Position numbers and translations under genes: made by a program. This document shows, in pieces, positions 1 through 8,317 of a stretch of 56,947 nt of DNA (position 1 is its first letter; every line of letters begins with the position of its first letter). The DNA lies in assembly GCA_947500035.1 (NCBI GenBank), contig CANMQP010000025.1:1-56947 (forward strand). The letters run 5' to 3'. The stretch is from an uncultured Kiloniellaceae bacterium. GTDB taxonomy: Bacteria > Pseudomonadota > Alphaproteobacteria > Kiloniellales > Kiloniellaceae. Under the pieces are notes generated by a model that worked only from the letters and a program-made list of their open reading frames with translations, was not told the DNA's origin and ran no database searches.

Positions 1-91
1 TCCCTGACTTGGGAAACTTGGATCATCGAATCACACCTGAAAACGCAGGGAAACACCTAATTGAGTACGGACCCTAGGGCTCCACGAACTC

Positions 92-616
92 TTGTGCGCG
101 TTCACCGATTCTCGATTCTCTCAGGTGATACGCCACTGGCTCACCTTGCGCCAGGAAGATGAAGTGCCGCACAGAGGATCGGTCGATCCGTCACACTTCC
201 GGAGCTGCCTCGACGCCGTTTGGCTCCTGGAGCGTCACGCAGACGGCCGTTACCGGTACCGCCTGGCCGGCCAGGCAATCGCCGAAGTTCACGGTGGCAT
301 TCGCCGCGGTACCGACACCTCGCAACTCTTCAGCCGAGAGGCGCTTGATATGTTCCTGCCTCGTTGGGAGGCAGTGCTGGACCGTGGGCAGTTGGTCCGC
401 GCCGAAGGTATCGTGCAGCTCGCCGGTGGTGCAACAACCTCGCGCGTGGAGCGGCTCATGCTACCGCTGCGGTCTGATGACGGCAGGGTATCGGTGGTGC
501 TGGGCGCAACGCACTATGAAAAGGCGCGAGGGAACGATGACATCGCAACGGCTTTTCCACCGACCAACATCCAGTGTTGCCCCTTGAACTCCATCCCCCT
601 GGGCGCCTGCCCCTGA
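92..616 (+). CDS. PAS-domain protein, PAS_5 type
   Basis: A 174-residue soluble protein made of a single PAS-like domain of the alphaproteobacterial PAS_5 kind. The order of blocks is typical: an N-terminal DSRFSQVIRHW helix, an acidic linker with VDP, a LLE...YRYRLAG strand pair, and a final LPLRSDDGR...VLGATH strand pair. It has no kinase, HTH or cyclase domain, so it is either a stand-alone sensor or an adaptor. No ATG precedes the domain: the frame opens after a TGA at 62-64 and the first usable start is TTG at 92, with GTG at 125 as the alternative. The ligand is unknown. The last 35 residues look unstructured. It lies at the window edge, so its upstream neighbour is not visible. Confidence 0.72.
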   Translation: MCAFTDSRFSQVIRHWLTLRQEDEVPHRGSVDPSHFRSCLDAVWLLERHADGRYRYRLAGQAIAEVHGGIRRGTDTSQLFSREALDMFLPRWEAVLDRGQLVRAEGIVQLAGGATTSRVERLMLPLRSDDGRVSVVLGATHYEKARGNDDIATAFPPTNIQCCPLNSIPLGACP

Positions 617-705
617 CAGGAGCCGTCTCTCCTCGCGCGGTACTTTCAATCAGAACCGGCGGAGATGGAGATCCCGTTTTAGGGGTTCGTAACTGTAGCT
701 CTGCC

Positions 706-1170
706 TCACCCCCTGCCACGGTAGCTCGGGACACCCTGATCGGGCAGCCATAGTCCCTCCGGCGGCGATCCGCTTTGCCAGAAGACATCGATCGGGATAC
801 CGCCTCGCGGATACCAATAACCGCCAATACGCAGCCAGCGGGGTTTCATGGCGTCAATCAGGCGCTTCGCAATTGCAACGGTGCAGTCCTCATGAAACGC
901 GCCGTGATTGCGGAAACTCCCGAGGTAGAGTTTGAGTGACTTGCTCTCCACAAGAAGCTCTTCCGCGACATAGTCGATCACCAGATGGGCGAAATCCGGC
1001 TGGCCGGTGACCGGGCAGATCGACGTGAATTCAGGTGCGGTGAACCGGACAAGATAGTCGATGTCCCGATGCGGGTTGGGAACGGTCTCCAGAACGGCCT
1101 CGTCCGGACTTTGCGGCAATTCCGATGCCTGCCCGAGCTGTCCGAGAGTTTCGTAGGTTGAGTTTGTCAT
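706..1170 (-). CDS. queF: NADPH-dependent 7-cyano-7-deazaguanine reductase QueF
   Basis: QueF reduces preQ0 to preQ1 in the biosynthesis of the modified tRNA base queuosine, in the cytoplasm. The 154-residue length matches the short, type I (YkvM-like) family. The catalytic cysteine lies in [14 protein letters not shown] (about residue 51) and is followed by the [16 protein letters not shown] block, which carries the substrate and NADPH determinants. The ATG at 1170 begins [13 protein letters not shown], a usual N-terminus for this family. It stands alone: the PAS gene converges on it with a 90-bp gap, and no other que gene is nearby. Confidence 0.96.
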   Translation of the reverse strand: MTNSTYETLGQLGQASELPQSPDEAVLETVPNPHRDIDYLVRFTAPEFTSICPVTGQPDFAHLVIDYVAEELLVESKSLKLYLGSFRNHGAFHEDCTVAIAKRLIDAMKPRWLRIGGYWYPRGGIPIDVFWQSGSPPEGLWLPDQGVPSYRGRG

Positions 1171-1364
1171 GGGCTTTGGGTTCCGCGGCAGCTGTTGCTC
1201 GAGTGGAGGGGACGCAGCTGTACCTAGGCCTCCGGTTCGCGGGGATCAAGAGCTCATCCGATGGGGTCGATCTGAAGAGCTGATCCGGCCGGAAATCCGT
1301 GCAAGCTTTCCTTAACCATATTCTGACAGCCTGCAAAGCTTGGCGTAGCATTGGATGAGCTGAG

Positions 1365-1853
1365 ATGGCTGTTGATGTCGTAAATGATGAGGTCGAGGAA
1401 GAAGAGTTTGAGCTGCAGGCATCGGATCTCGACGATCTGACCCATGCGGAACTCCTCATGCTCTATACCGAGTCGGCAAACTCCATCAGGTTCGCCAAGG
1501 CCCAGCAGTGGAAATCCGTCGGTGCGACTCTCCTGGTCTTCGCCGGCCTGATGCTGGTCGCTCACTTCGCAAAAACCAACATTCTCCTGGTGAAGACTGC
1601 GGCATTCACGAGCTTTCTTTTTTCCGCCGCCGCGCTCTACACCCTCGTGCTCTACCAGGTCTGGCAAAACACGGAAAGGGAAAAGCTGCGCGAAATTGCG
1701 AGGGCTCTCTCGAACCTCTTCGTGAACATCCGCACGATCAAATCGAGCCGCGAGGCGAATTATCACCGCTATACGCTTCTGTGCTTTATGGCGATCGCAA
1801 TCCTGCTCGGCAACGCAATCCTCATTATGGACCTGCAAACCTTTTACCAGTAA
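1365..1853 (+). CDS. small membrane protein, function unknown
   Basis: A 162-residue protein with no recognised family. It starts with an acidic, probably cytoplasmic segment rich in Glu and Asp (VVNDEVEEEEFELQ). Two close hydrophobic helices follow at about residues 45-65 and 72-92, then a charged amphipathic stretch with many Arg, Lys and Glu, and a third hydrophobic helix near the C-terminus (about 138-157). The layout suggests a three-helix inner-membrane protein. The ATG at 1365 is the first start in frame. The gene is divergent from queF across about 195 bp and precedes the YajQ-family gene by 250 bp. Conservation cannot be judged from this window. Confidence 0.6.
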   Translation: MAVDVVNDEVEEEEFELQASDLDDLTHAELLMLYTESANSIRFAKAQQWKSVGATLLVFAGLMLVAHFAKTNILLVKTAAFTSFLFSAAALYTLVLYQVWQNTEREKLREIARALSNLFVNIRTIKSSREANYHRYTLLCFMAIAILLGNAILIMDLQTFYQ

Positions 1854-1927
1854 TCGGGTCAGGACCTGCTGCCCCTTCCGCAGCGCCTGCTCCGATCAGC
1901 CAGCCCCTCCCACGATCGGCCAGCCCC

Positions 1928-1942
1928 TCTCCTGACAGGAGA
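1928..1942. terminator. short palindrome downstream of the small membrane protein gene
   Basis: TCTCCTGACAGGAGA is a perfect 15-bp palindrome about 75 bp past the stop at 1853. It could form a short stem, but no T-run follows it, so it is only a weak candidate for a terminator or a binding site. A related CTGACAGGAG string occurs just past the PAS gene (near 611-620). Confidence 0.25.
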
Positions 1943-2105
1943 ACGGCGTGCACAACGGCATGCTTGGCAATCGCCCGGCGATTATAGTAGACCGGAGAAC
2001 GTAAGACACAGAACGCGTCTGTGAGTGTTGCCTCGCCTCTGGAACGACCAATCCCCACGGCCGTGGCATTTCTCATAGGACCGAAACAAGCCTCGGGAAC
2101 AGACA

Positions 2106-2591
2106 ATGCCGTCATTCGACATCACATCTAAAACCGACGTCAATGAAGTCGACAATGCGCTCAATGGAATCTCGAGAGAGATATCTCAGCGCTTCGATTT
2201 TAAAGGTTCGAGTTGCACGATCGAACGCAGCGACAACGAGATTACGATCCTGGCAGACGACGATCTTAAACTGAAGCAGATGCACGAACTGCTGAAGGTT
2301 CACTTTACCCGGCGTAAACTCGATGCGGCCGCATGCGATTTCAAAGCTGTGGAAAAAGCCTCAGGCAATAAAGTCCGTCAGGTCGTTGAAATCAAACAGG
2401 GCATCGACAAAGAGCTGGCGAAGAAAATCGTTAAAGACCTGAAGGGCAGCAAGCTCAAGGTCCAGGTCGCCATCCAGGGCGACGAACTGCGCGTTACAGG
2501 GAAGAAGATCGACGACCTGCAGTCTGCCATCGCGCACGTCAAGGATATGGGCATCGAACAGCCTTTGCAGTACGACAACTTCCGCAGCTAA
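2106..2591 (+). CDS. YajQ-family cyclic di-GMP-binding protein
   Basis: A 161-residue member of the YajQ/UPF0234 family, built of two ferredoxin-like alpha/beta repeats. It opens with MPSFDITSKTDVNEVDNALN and has the conserved RFDFKGSS block and the VEIKQGIDKELAKKIVKDLK helix, ending in QPLQYDNFR, all hallmarks of the family. Members bind nucleic acids and, in Xanthomonas, cyclic di-GMP, where one acts as a co-regulator of virulence genes. The exact role here is not shown by the sequence. The ATG at 2106 is the standard family start. It is followed by a 710-bp region without a convincing gene. Confidence 0.95.
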   Translation: MPSFDITSKTDVNEVDNALNGISREISQRFDFKGSSCTIERSDNEITILADDDLKLKQMHELLKVHFTRRKLDAAACDFKAVEKASGNKVRQVVEIKQGIDKELAKKIVKDLKGSKLKVQVAIQGDELRVTGKKIDDLQSAIAHVKDMGIEQPLQYDNFRS

Positions 2592-3303
2592 GTCCGGGCT
2601 CGCGCAGGCCGGAGATGGAGACAGAGCCGGAGACGGGCCTCGCTTTCAGCGCAGCCCGACCAACCCGGCGTTGCCCTGGTCGAGCCACCGGGGTGAGGCC
2701 GTAAGCCCGCAGGATCGATCCGGAGGTGTGTACCGCGGCCCCCGCCGCCGCGCCTAAAAAAACCGAACCGCTGCGTCTCTTTTCGGCACCTCTCCTGCTG
2801 CGCGTTGATGAGAAACGCAAAGTTTGGCGACACGACGGACAGGGCAACCGATTCGGTGGCGGATCACCTTTTGATAATACTTCAACAGGCACGGGATAGG
2901 AGCTGAAGAAATACGCCTGTGTTATGAGCCCCATCACACTCTTTTTACCTGCACACTATTGGCGAAAAACGCTCCACCCGCACCCGCGCCGCCAAGTTAT
3001 CTTCAAAGCGCGAGTCCTATCGGAAAAATCACCAATCATCCTTTTTGTTCCAGGTAGTTAGCGCCGACGGAGTCTTGTGATATTTCTGTGTCATAACGAA
3101 AGTCAAGAAAACAGACTGTCTTTGGCTCTTTACAGTTATGACTTGTTTTAGAAGCATTGTTAAAAGAGTTCCCATCAAATTCCAAGTAACGCTGAAATCC
3201 TCCTGTAGATTTATCCTAAAAAATAAAGTAGGGTGCCGCCTCGCTGCAACGAAAAGTGGTGCGCAGGTAAAGCAAATAGCCACTGACAACGGGTGAAATA
3301 CTG
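2592..3303. other. intergenic region of about 710 bp without a convincing gene
   Basis: The first half (to about 2850) is as GC-rich as the flanking genes. The second half (about 2930-3300) is clearly richer in A and T. Short open frames on the minus strand give low-complexity, unrecognisable proteins. An inverted pair GTCATAAC (3090-3097) and GTTATGAC (3135-3142) lies in the AT-rich part upstream of the GntR gene and could be regulatory. No tRNA, terminator with a clear T-run or mobile-element end was recognised. Confidence 0.4.
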
Positions 3304-4119
3304 GTGATGCACGGGTCTAAGCATCCCCCTAAATCAGAACACGGCTTTCTGGGGATAAGCCGGCCTCCCTCCCTCACAAATCAGGTGGCCAAACGCATTG
3401 CGGCCGCGATCGATGAAGGAACCTTTCAGCCGGGTGCACGGTTGGTCGAAACGCGCCTGGCAGAAATGTTCTGCGTCAGCCGCGGACCGATCCGTGAAGC
3501 CCTGAAGACGCTGGAAACCGAGAATATCGTCGTTATCAAGCCAGGGCGCGGAACCTTTGTCGCGGCCCCTTCCTGTGACGATATTGAACAGATTGTTGCT
3601 GTGCGGGCCGTACTTGAAGGCCTGGCAGCGAGGGCGGTCGCGGCCAACCGGAACAAACGGGAACTGAGCCAGCTCAACCTTCTATGCAAAAGCATGTGCG
3701 ACGCGGTGAAACGCCAGGACATCGCCGGTTATCAGCAACTGGATTGGCGAATCCATGAATTGCTGTTCGAATTCTCAAAGAACCGCTTGGTGATCCAATC
3801 CTGGCAGTCCATGCGCTGCCAATTGCACCTCTACTGGCGTGGCCGGATCAACAATCTCGCGCTGATCGAAAAACTGGCCCTAAAGACCTGCGTCCTCGTG
3901 AAGTGCCTTTTCGAGGACGAGCCCAACGAGGTCGGCGATATCTTCAGAAGCCACATTATCTTGACCAGCTACGAGGTCATGATCAGACCGATCCCGGAAT
4001 GGCTCAAGAGCTACATTACGCACATGATTGATGACGACCAGCGGGTCCACAGACTCCAAGATGAGTTCACCCGGGCCGAAGCCATGAGCCGGAAGAGCGA
4101 AACGCGCAAAACCGGATAA
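3304..4119 (+). CDS. GntR-family (FCD-type) transcriptional regulator
   Basis: A 271-residue regulator. Residues of about 18-85 form a GntR winged helix: QVAKRIAAAIDEGTFQPGAR, then LAEMFCVSRGPIREALKTLE as the recognition helix, and the VIKPGRGTFVA wing. The remainder is an all-helical FCD ligand domain with VRAVLEGLAARAVA and a later LDWRIHELLFE block carrying the His and Asp residues that often bind a metal or an organic acid. The start is GTG at 3304 or the adjacent ATG at 3307. No target operon is obvious: uppP follows in the same direction after 200 bp and is an unlikely target. A perfect AATGTATACATT palindrome of the kind bound by this family occurs far away, near 51.86 kb. Confidence 0.9.
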   Translation: MMHGSKHPPKSEHGFLGISRPPSLTNQVAKRIAAAIDEGTFQPGARLVETRLAEMFCVSRGPIREALKTLETENIVVIKPGRGTFVAAPSCDDIEQIVAVRAVLEGLAARAVAANRNKRELSQLNLLCKSMCDAVKRQDIAGYQQLDWRIHELLFEFSKNRLVIQSWQSMRCQLHLYWRGRINNLALIEKLALKTCVLVKCLFEDEPNEVGDIFRSHIILTSYEVMIRPIPEWLKSYITHMIDDDQRVHRLQDEFTRAEAMSRKSETRKTG

Positions 4120-4334
4120 TTTGTTTCCGGTATCGATCGACGGTCAGGACATGTCGGGCAGAATTCCGGACTCCCGCCGTGCCCGGGCCTTCCAGTGCAA
4201 GCTCTTACTGCCAAATTTTCTCAACGTAATCATATTGTAACCATAATCGGGCTCTAAATGCGCGGGTCTGATGTTTCGGACAGCCAGCACTCGCGATATT
4301 AAGCACAACATTTCTTTTGAAGGCGCCGCCAATT

Positions 4335-5129
4335 ATGGGCGAATTACAAATTCTGGTCCTGGCTTTGGTTCAGGGAATCACTGAATTTCTGCCGATCAGT
4401 TCATCGGGCCACTTGGTATTGGTTCCCGCGCTGACCGGCTGGGAGGATCAGGGCCTGATAATGGATGTGGCCGTCCATGTCGGCACACTGGGCGCGGTCA
4501 TTGCCTACTTCTGGCGGGATCTGCTGGACCTCATTCGCGGGCTGCCGAAAATCATCACAGACCGCGGTGATCCCAAAGCGCGTCTCATCGCATATCTTGC
4601 GCTTGCAACGGTACCGGTCGTCTTGGCTGGTCTCTTCATTATTCAGCACGCAGATAGTCTGCGATCCGTCGAAGTCATCGGCTGGACAACGCTCGGGTTC
4701 GGCGTCGCCCTTTTTGCAGCCGACAAGCTCGGCAAGGTCACGCGCAAGATCGACAATATGCTGTACCGTGACGCCCTGGTGATCGGTATCGCCCAGGCGC
4801 TAGCGATCATTCCCGGCACCAGCCGCTCCGGGATTACCATGACCGCCGCCAGAGTCCTGGGCTTTAACCGCAGCGAAGCGGCCAGATTCTCCATGCTGCT
4901 CTCCATTCCCGTTATTGTCGCGGCCGGTACACTGCTTGGCATGAAACTGCGAAGTGCCGGTGGTGTTGAAATCGGCGCCGATATCATTCTGGCCACAGTC
5001 TTCTCTTTTGTTTCGGCTCTCCTCGCCATTTGGTGGCTGATGAATTGGCTGAGCCGGGCCAATTTCACCCTGCTGGCGGCTTACCGGGTTCTTCTCGGCT
5101 GCGGCTTGCTTTTCTGGGCCTACAGCTGA
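4335..5129 (+). CDS. uppP: undecaprenyl-diphosphatase UppP
   Basis: UppP (BacA) dephosphorylates undecaprenyl diphosphate and so recycles the lipid carrier for peptidoglycan and other envelope polymers; its overproduction gives bacitracin resistance. The protein is a polytopic inner-membrane enzyme of about 264 residues, the normal length. Both signature motifs are present: GITEFLPISSSGHLVL near the N-terminus with its catalytic Glu, and PGTSRSGITMTAARV at mid-protein with the catalytic Arg. ATG 4335 (MGELQILVLALVQG) is chosen over an in-frame TTG at 4317 because the first membrane helix follows it directly and a GAAGG lies upstream. It faces the Lrp gene tail to tail. Confidence 0.96.
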   Translation: MGELQILVLALVQGITEFLPISSSGHLVLVPALTGWEDQGLIMDVAVHVGTLGAVIAYFWRDLLDLIRGLPKIITDRGDPKARLIAYLALATVPVVLAGLFIIQHADSLRSVEVIGWTTLGFGVALFAADKLGKVTRKIDNMLYRDALVIGIAQALAIIPGTSRSGITMTAARVLGFNRSEAARFSMLLSIPVIVAAGTLLGMKLRSAGGVEIGADIILATVFSFVSALLAIWWLMNWLSRANFTLLAAYRVLLGCGLLFWAYS

Positions 5130-5165
5130 ACGACCGCCTGCAGCCTTTGATCCGGCCGATCCCGT

Positions 5166-5639
5166 CTAAGACAGGAGATGGCCAAGCGGCAGTGACGTTT
5201 TGTATTGCACCTGCTTGAGGGCAAAGCTTGACTTGATCCCGGCAATCCCGGGAATTCGGGTCAGATGTTCAAGAACAAACTTTTCGTAGGCCTGCAGGTC
5301 AGGCACCACGACCCGCAGCAGGTAATCAAACTCACCGGTCATGAGATAGCACTCCATCACCTCCGGACGATCCCGCAATGCGGCCTCGAAGCGCTCCAAC
5401 CAGTCTTCAACCTGCTTTTCCAGCGTGACGCTCACAAAAACGTTCACCGGCAGGCCGATCACTTTAGGCTCGACGATCGCCGCGTACTTGCGCACCACCC
5501 CCGCGTCTTCGAGAGCGCGCACGCGGCGCCAGCAGGGTGAAGCCGACAATCCGACCTCTTCCGCCAACTCGGCATTAGAGATCCGGGCATTCTCCTGAAG
5601 ACAGTTCAGGATTTTCTGATCGAGCTCATCCAATTTCAT
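5166..5639 (-). CDS. Lrp/AsnC-family transcriptional regulator
   Basis: A 157-residue feast/famine regulator. Residues of about 1-60 form the HTH ([20 protein letters not shown], then [21 protein letters not shown]). From residue 65 on is the RAM/AsnC ligand domain with [10 protein letters not shown] and [15 protein letters not shown], the usual effector and dimer face. It diverges from the AceE-like gene with 188 bp between them, an arrangement known for MdeR-MdeB of Pseudomonas putida. Control of that enzyme by an amino acid is therefore plausible. An imperfect dyad sits immediately upstream of its ATG, consistent with autoregulation. Confidence 0.92.
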   Translation of the reverse strand: MKLDELDQKILNCLQENARISNAELAEEVGLSASPCWRRVRALEDAGVVRKYAAIVEPKVIGLPVNVFVSVTLEKQVEDWLERFEAALRDRPEVMECYLMTGEFDYLLRVVVPDLQAYEKFVLEHLTRIPGIAGIKSSFALKQVQYKTSLPLGHLLS

Positions 5640-5642
5640 ATT

Positions 5643-5686
5643 GGTAATTTCTTCCCTAATTTTGAGATTTTAAGAAATATATTACC
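5643..5686. promoter_or_regulatory. imperfect dyad upstream of the Lrp-type gene
   Basis: GGTAATTTCTT (5643-5653) and AAGAAATATATTACC (5672-5686) form a gapped inverted repeat in an A+T-rich patch directly upstream of the regulator's start. AT-rich dyads of this sort are typical Lrp/AsnC operators. The call rests on the pattern and the position only. Confidence 0.35.
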
Positions 5687-5827
5687 CTTTCGATCGATTC
5701 CGGAAGGACAATTAGCAAGATTCCCGCTCCGGTTTTCGGTTAAGCTATTCCCGGCGTGCTCCAGCCGCGGGGCTCACTGCGCGACGGGCGCACCGTCATG
5801 CGCGATCTGATGCGAGGATGACAAAAA

Positions 5828-8305
5828 ATGTTACGGCAACAGCCTGTGGCTCAGGAAGCTTCAGAGATAAGCATGGAACGGCTGGACGACGCCGGGCGAC
5901 TCTCCCTCCTGCACGCGCTTGAAAAGAAGATCCTTTGGCTCGCAACCTGGACAATTCACAACGCAAATCACCTGCGCGAGAACAAGGATGGTTTGAAAGT
6001 CGGCGGCCACCAGGCCTCCTGCGCGTCGCTGGTTACAATTATGACAGCCCTTTACATGGATGTGCTGCGCCCCGAAGACCGTGTCGCGGTGAAGCCTCAC
6101 GCCAGTCCGGTCTTTCATGCCATCCAGTACCTGCTGGGCAAGCAGACACGCGAGAAGCTGGAAGCGTTTCGCGCCTTCGGAGGCGCGCAGTCCTACCCCT
6201 CGCGCACCAAGGACAGCGACGATGTCGATATCTCCACCGGCTCGGTCGGTCTGGGCGTCGCCATGACCAGCTTTGCAAGCCTGGTTCAGGACTATGTGCA
6301 GCTTCGGAAAATGACCAGCAGCGAAGCGGCGACCGGACGCATGATCGCGCTGGCCGGTGATGCAGAGCTCGACGAAGGCAATATCTATGAAGCTCTGCTG
6401 GAAGGTTGGAAGCACGACATCCGAAACGTCTGGTGGGTCATCGACTATAACCGGCAGAGTCTTGATGCGGTGGTCCAGGATCGCCTCTTCGGACGCATAG
6501 ACAGCCTCTTCGAGACCATGGGCTGGCGCGTCGTGACCTTGAAGTACGGCAAACTTCTCGAGGCGGCTTTTCGTGAGCCGGGAGGCAAGCACCTGCGCGC
6601 CTGGATCGATTCCTGTCCCAACTCGCTCTACTCGACTCTGGTCTTTCGGGGCGGTGCCGCTTGGCGGGCACAGCTTGAGGCGGACATCGGAGAGAAACCA
6701 GGGATCGGCAATCTGCTTGCACGGCGCGATGACGCGGCGCTGGCGCGGCTGATGACCAATCTGGCGGGACATGATCTCGAGACCGTTCTCGAAGCTTTCC
6801 ATGCGATCGAGGATGACCGGCCAACCTGCTTCATCGCATACACGATTAAGGGTTTTGGCCTGCCCCTGGCCGGACACAAAGACAATCACGCCGGCCTGAT
6901 GACCCTCGAACAGATGGAGAGCTTTCGCGCGGACAACGATATCGCGCCGGGTGCCGAGTGGGATCCATCGGCCGGACTGCCACTTCGGCCAGAGACTCTC
7001 GAGAACTTTCTGAGCTCGGTACCTTTTGCGGAACCCTCGCACCGGCGCACCACCGCGGCCCCCGTCGCGATACCGGATCACTTCCCGCAGCCTACGGGAC
7101 GCGAGATGTCGACACAGGAGGGCTTCGGCAAGATCATGGCCGAGCTTGCCCGCGCCGGCGGTGCTCTCGCGGACCATATTGTGACGACGTCACCTGACGT
7201 TACCGTCTCCACAAATCTGGGCGGCTGGGTGAATCGGCGCGGCATTTTTGACCGGCACGACAAGGCGGATACCTTCAAGGACCACAAGGTCGCTTCAATG
7301 CAGCGCTGGGGCATGTCACCGCAGGGACAACACCTGGAACTTGGCATCGCGGAAAATAATCTCTTCCTTCTGCTGGGTGCGCTCGGCCTGTCGCACGCGC
7401 TCTTTGGAACGCGCCTGCTGCCGATCGGTACGCTCTACGATCCCTTCATCCAGCGTGGCCTCGATGCGCTGAACTATGCCTGCTATCAGGATGCCCGTTT
7501 TATTGTCGTCGCCACACCCTCGGGTCTCACTCTGGCGCCTGAAGGCGGTGCGCATCAGTCGATCTCAACCCCGTTGATTGGAATGGCTCAGGACGGGCTG
7601 GCCGCCTTCGAGCCCGCTTTTGTCGATGAACTTGCCGCCATTCTGGCCTGGTCGTTTGACTATCTGCAGCGCGACGGCGGTCGTGCCCCGCGTGGCGAGG
7701 CCCCGGGCGACCGCAACGCCGATGTCGATTGGCTGCGCGATGCCGAAGGCGGCGCCGTTTACCTGCGTCTCTCCACGCGCAGCCTCACGCAGCCGGAGCG
7801 CAATCTCGACCCCGCACTTCGGCGAGACATCATCCGCGGCGGCTACTGGCTTCATCCACCCGCAGTGGGCACGTCGCTTGCCATACTCTGCAGCGGCGCG
7901 ATAACGCCTGAAGCTACCGAAGCCCATCAAAGCCTTCTGGAGGAAATGCCCGGCGTCGGACTTATGGTCATCACGTCAGCCGACCGTATGAACGCGGAAT
8001 GGAGCGCCGCGGAGCGTGCCCGGCAGCAAGGGCACTCGACGGCAAGCTCTCATGTCGAGCGCTTACTGGCCCCACTTGCCCCCAACGCCAGCCTGGTTTC
8101 TGTCACTGACGGGCATCCGGCCAGCCTTGCCTGGCTGGGCTCCGTGCGCGGCCAGCGGCAGCATGCCCTGGGCGTGGAGCACTTCGGACAATCCGGTTCA
8201 CTTCAGGATCTCTACCGACACTACAGGATCGACAGTGACGCAATTCTCGATGCCTGCGCCGCAGCTTGTCTGCAGCGCGCCATGAAAACCGGGGCTGAGA
8301 CCTAG
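5828..8305 (+). CDS. AceE/MdeB-like thiamine-diphosphate 2-oxoacid dehydrogenase E1 (transketolase superfamily)
   Basis: An 825-residue protein with the three-domain fold of homodimeric E1 enzymes. The N-terminal ThDP domain has a GGHQASCASL block, KPHASPVFHAIQYLLG, and the ThDP motif GDAELDEGNIYEAL...DYNRQSLD (from residue 177). The pyrimidine domain follows, with LELGIAENNLFLLLGALGLS (its catalytic Glu) and TLAPEGGAHQS, and then a C-terminal domain. E. coli AceE (887 residues) and Pseudomonas MdeB are the natural comparisons. No E2 or E3 gene is adjacent, so its acyl acceptor is unknown. The divergent Lrp gene suggests use in amino-acid catabolism, for example on 2-oxobutyrate, but that is inference. 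Start ATG 5828 has a GAGG about 10 bases upstream. Confidence 0.85.
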   Translation: MLRQQPVAQEASEISMERLDDAGRLSLLHALEKKILWLATWTIHNANHLRENKDGLKVGGHQASCASLVTIMTALYMDVLRPEDRVAVKPHASPVFHAIQYLLGKQTREKLEAFRAFGGAQSYPSRTKDSDDVDISTGSVGLGVAMTSFASLVQDYVQLRKMTSSEAATGRMIALAGDAELDEGNIYEALLEGWKHDIRNVWWVIDYNRQSLDAVVQDRLFGRIDSLFETMGWRVVTLKYGKLLEAAFREPGGKHLRAWIDSCPNSLYSTLVFRGGAAWRAQLEADIGEKPGIGNLLARRDDAALARLMTNLAGHDLETVLEAFHAIEDDRPTCFIAYTIKGFGLPLAGHKDNHAGLMTLEQMESFRADNDIAPGAEWDPSAGLPLRPETLENFLSSVPFAEPSHRRTTAAPVAIPDHFPQPTGREMSTQEGFGKIMAELARAGGALADHIVTTSPDVTVSTNLGGWVNRRGIFDRHDKADTFKDHKVASMQRWGMSPQGQHLELGIAENNLFLLLGALGLSHALFGTRLLPIGTLYDPFIQRGLDALNYACYQDARFIVVATPSGLTLAPEGGAHQSISTPLIGMAQDGLAAFEPAFVDELAAILAWSFDYLQRDGGRAPRGEAPGDRNADVDWLRDAEGGAVYLRLSTRSLTQPERNLDPALRRDIIRGGYWLHPPAVGTSLAILCSGAITPEATEAHQSLLEEMPGVGLMVITSADRMNAEWSAAERARQQGHSTASSHVERLLAPLAPNASLVSVTDGHPASLAWLGSVRGQRQHALGVEHFGQSGSLQDLYRHYRIDSDAILDACAAACLQRAMKTGAET

Positions 8306-8317
8306 CGCCTGACAGGG

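Noticed and set aside
2539-2937. Minus-strand open frames just after the yajQ-like gene
   Set aside because: Low-complexity Arg-, Gly- and Ala-rich products without any recognised family and without a plausible ribosome-binding site.
5861-7177. Long open frame (438 codons) on the minus strand opposite the AceE-like gene
   Set aside because: It lies wholly inside a well-supported gene, its protein matches no family, and such shadows are usual at high GC.
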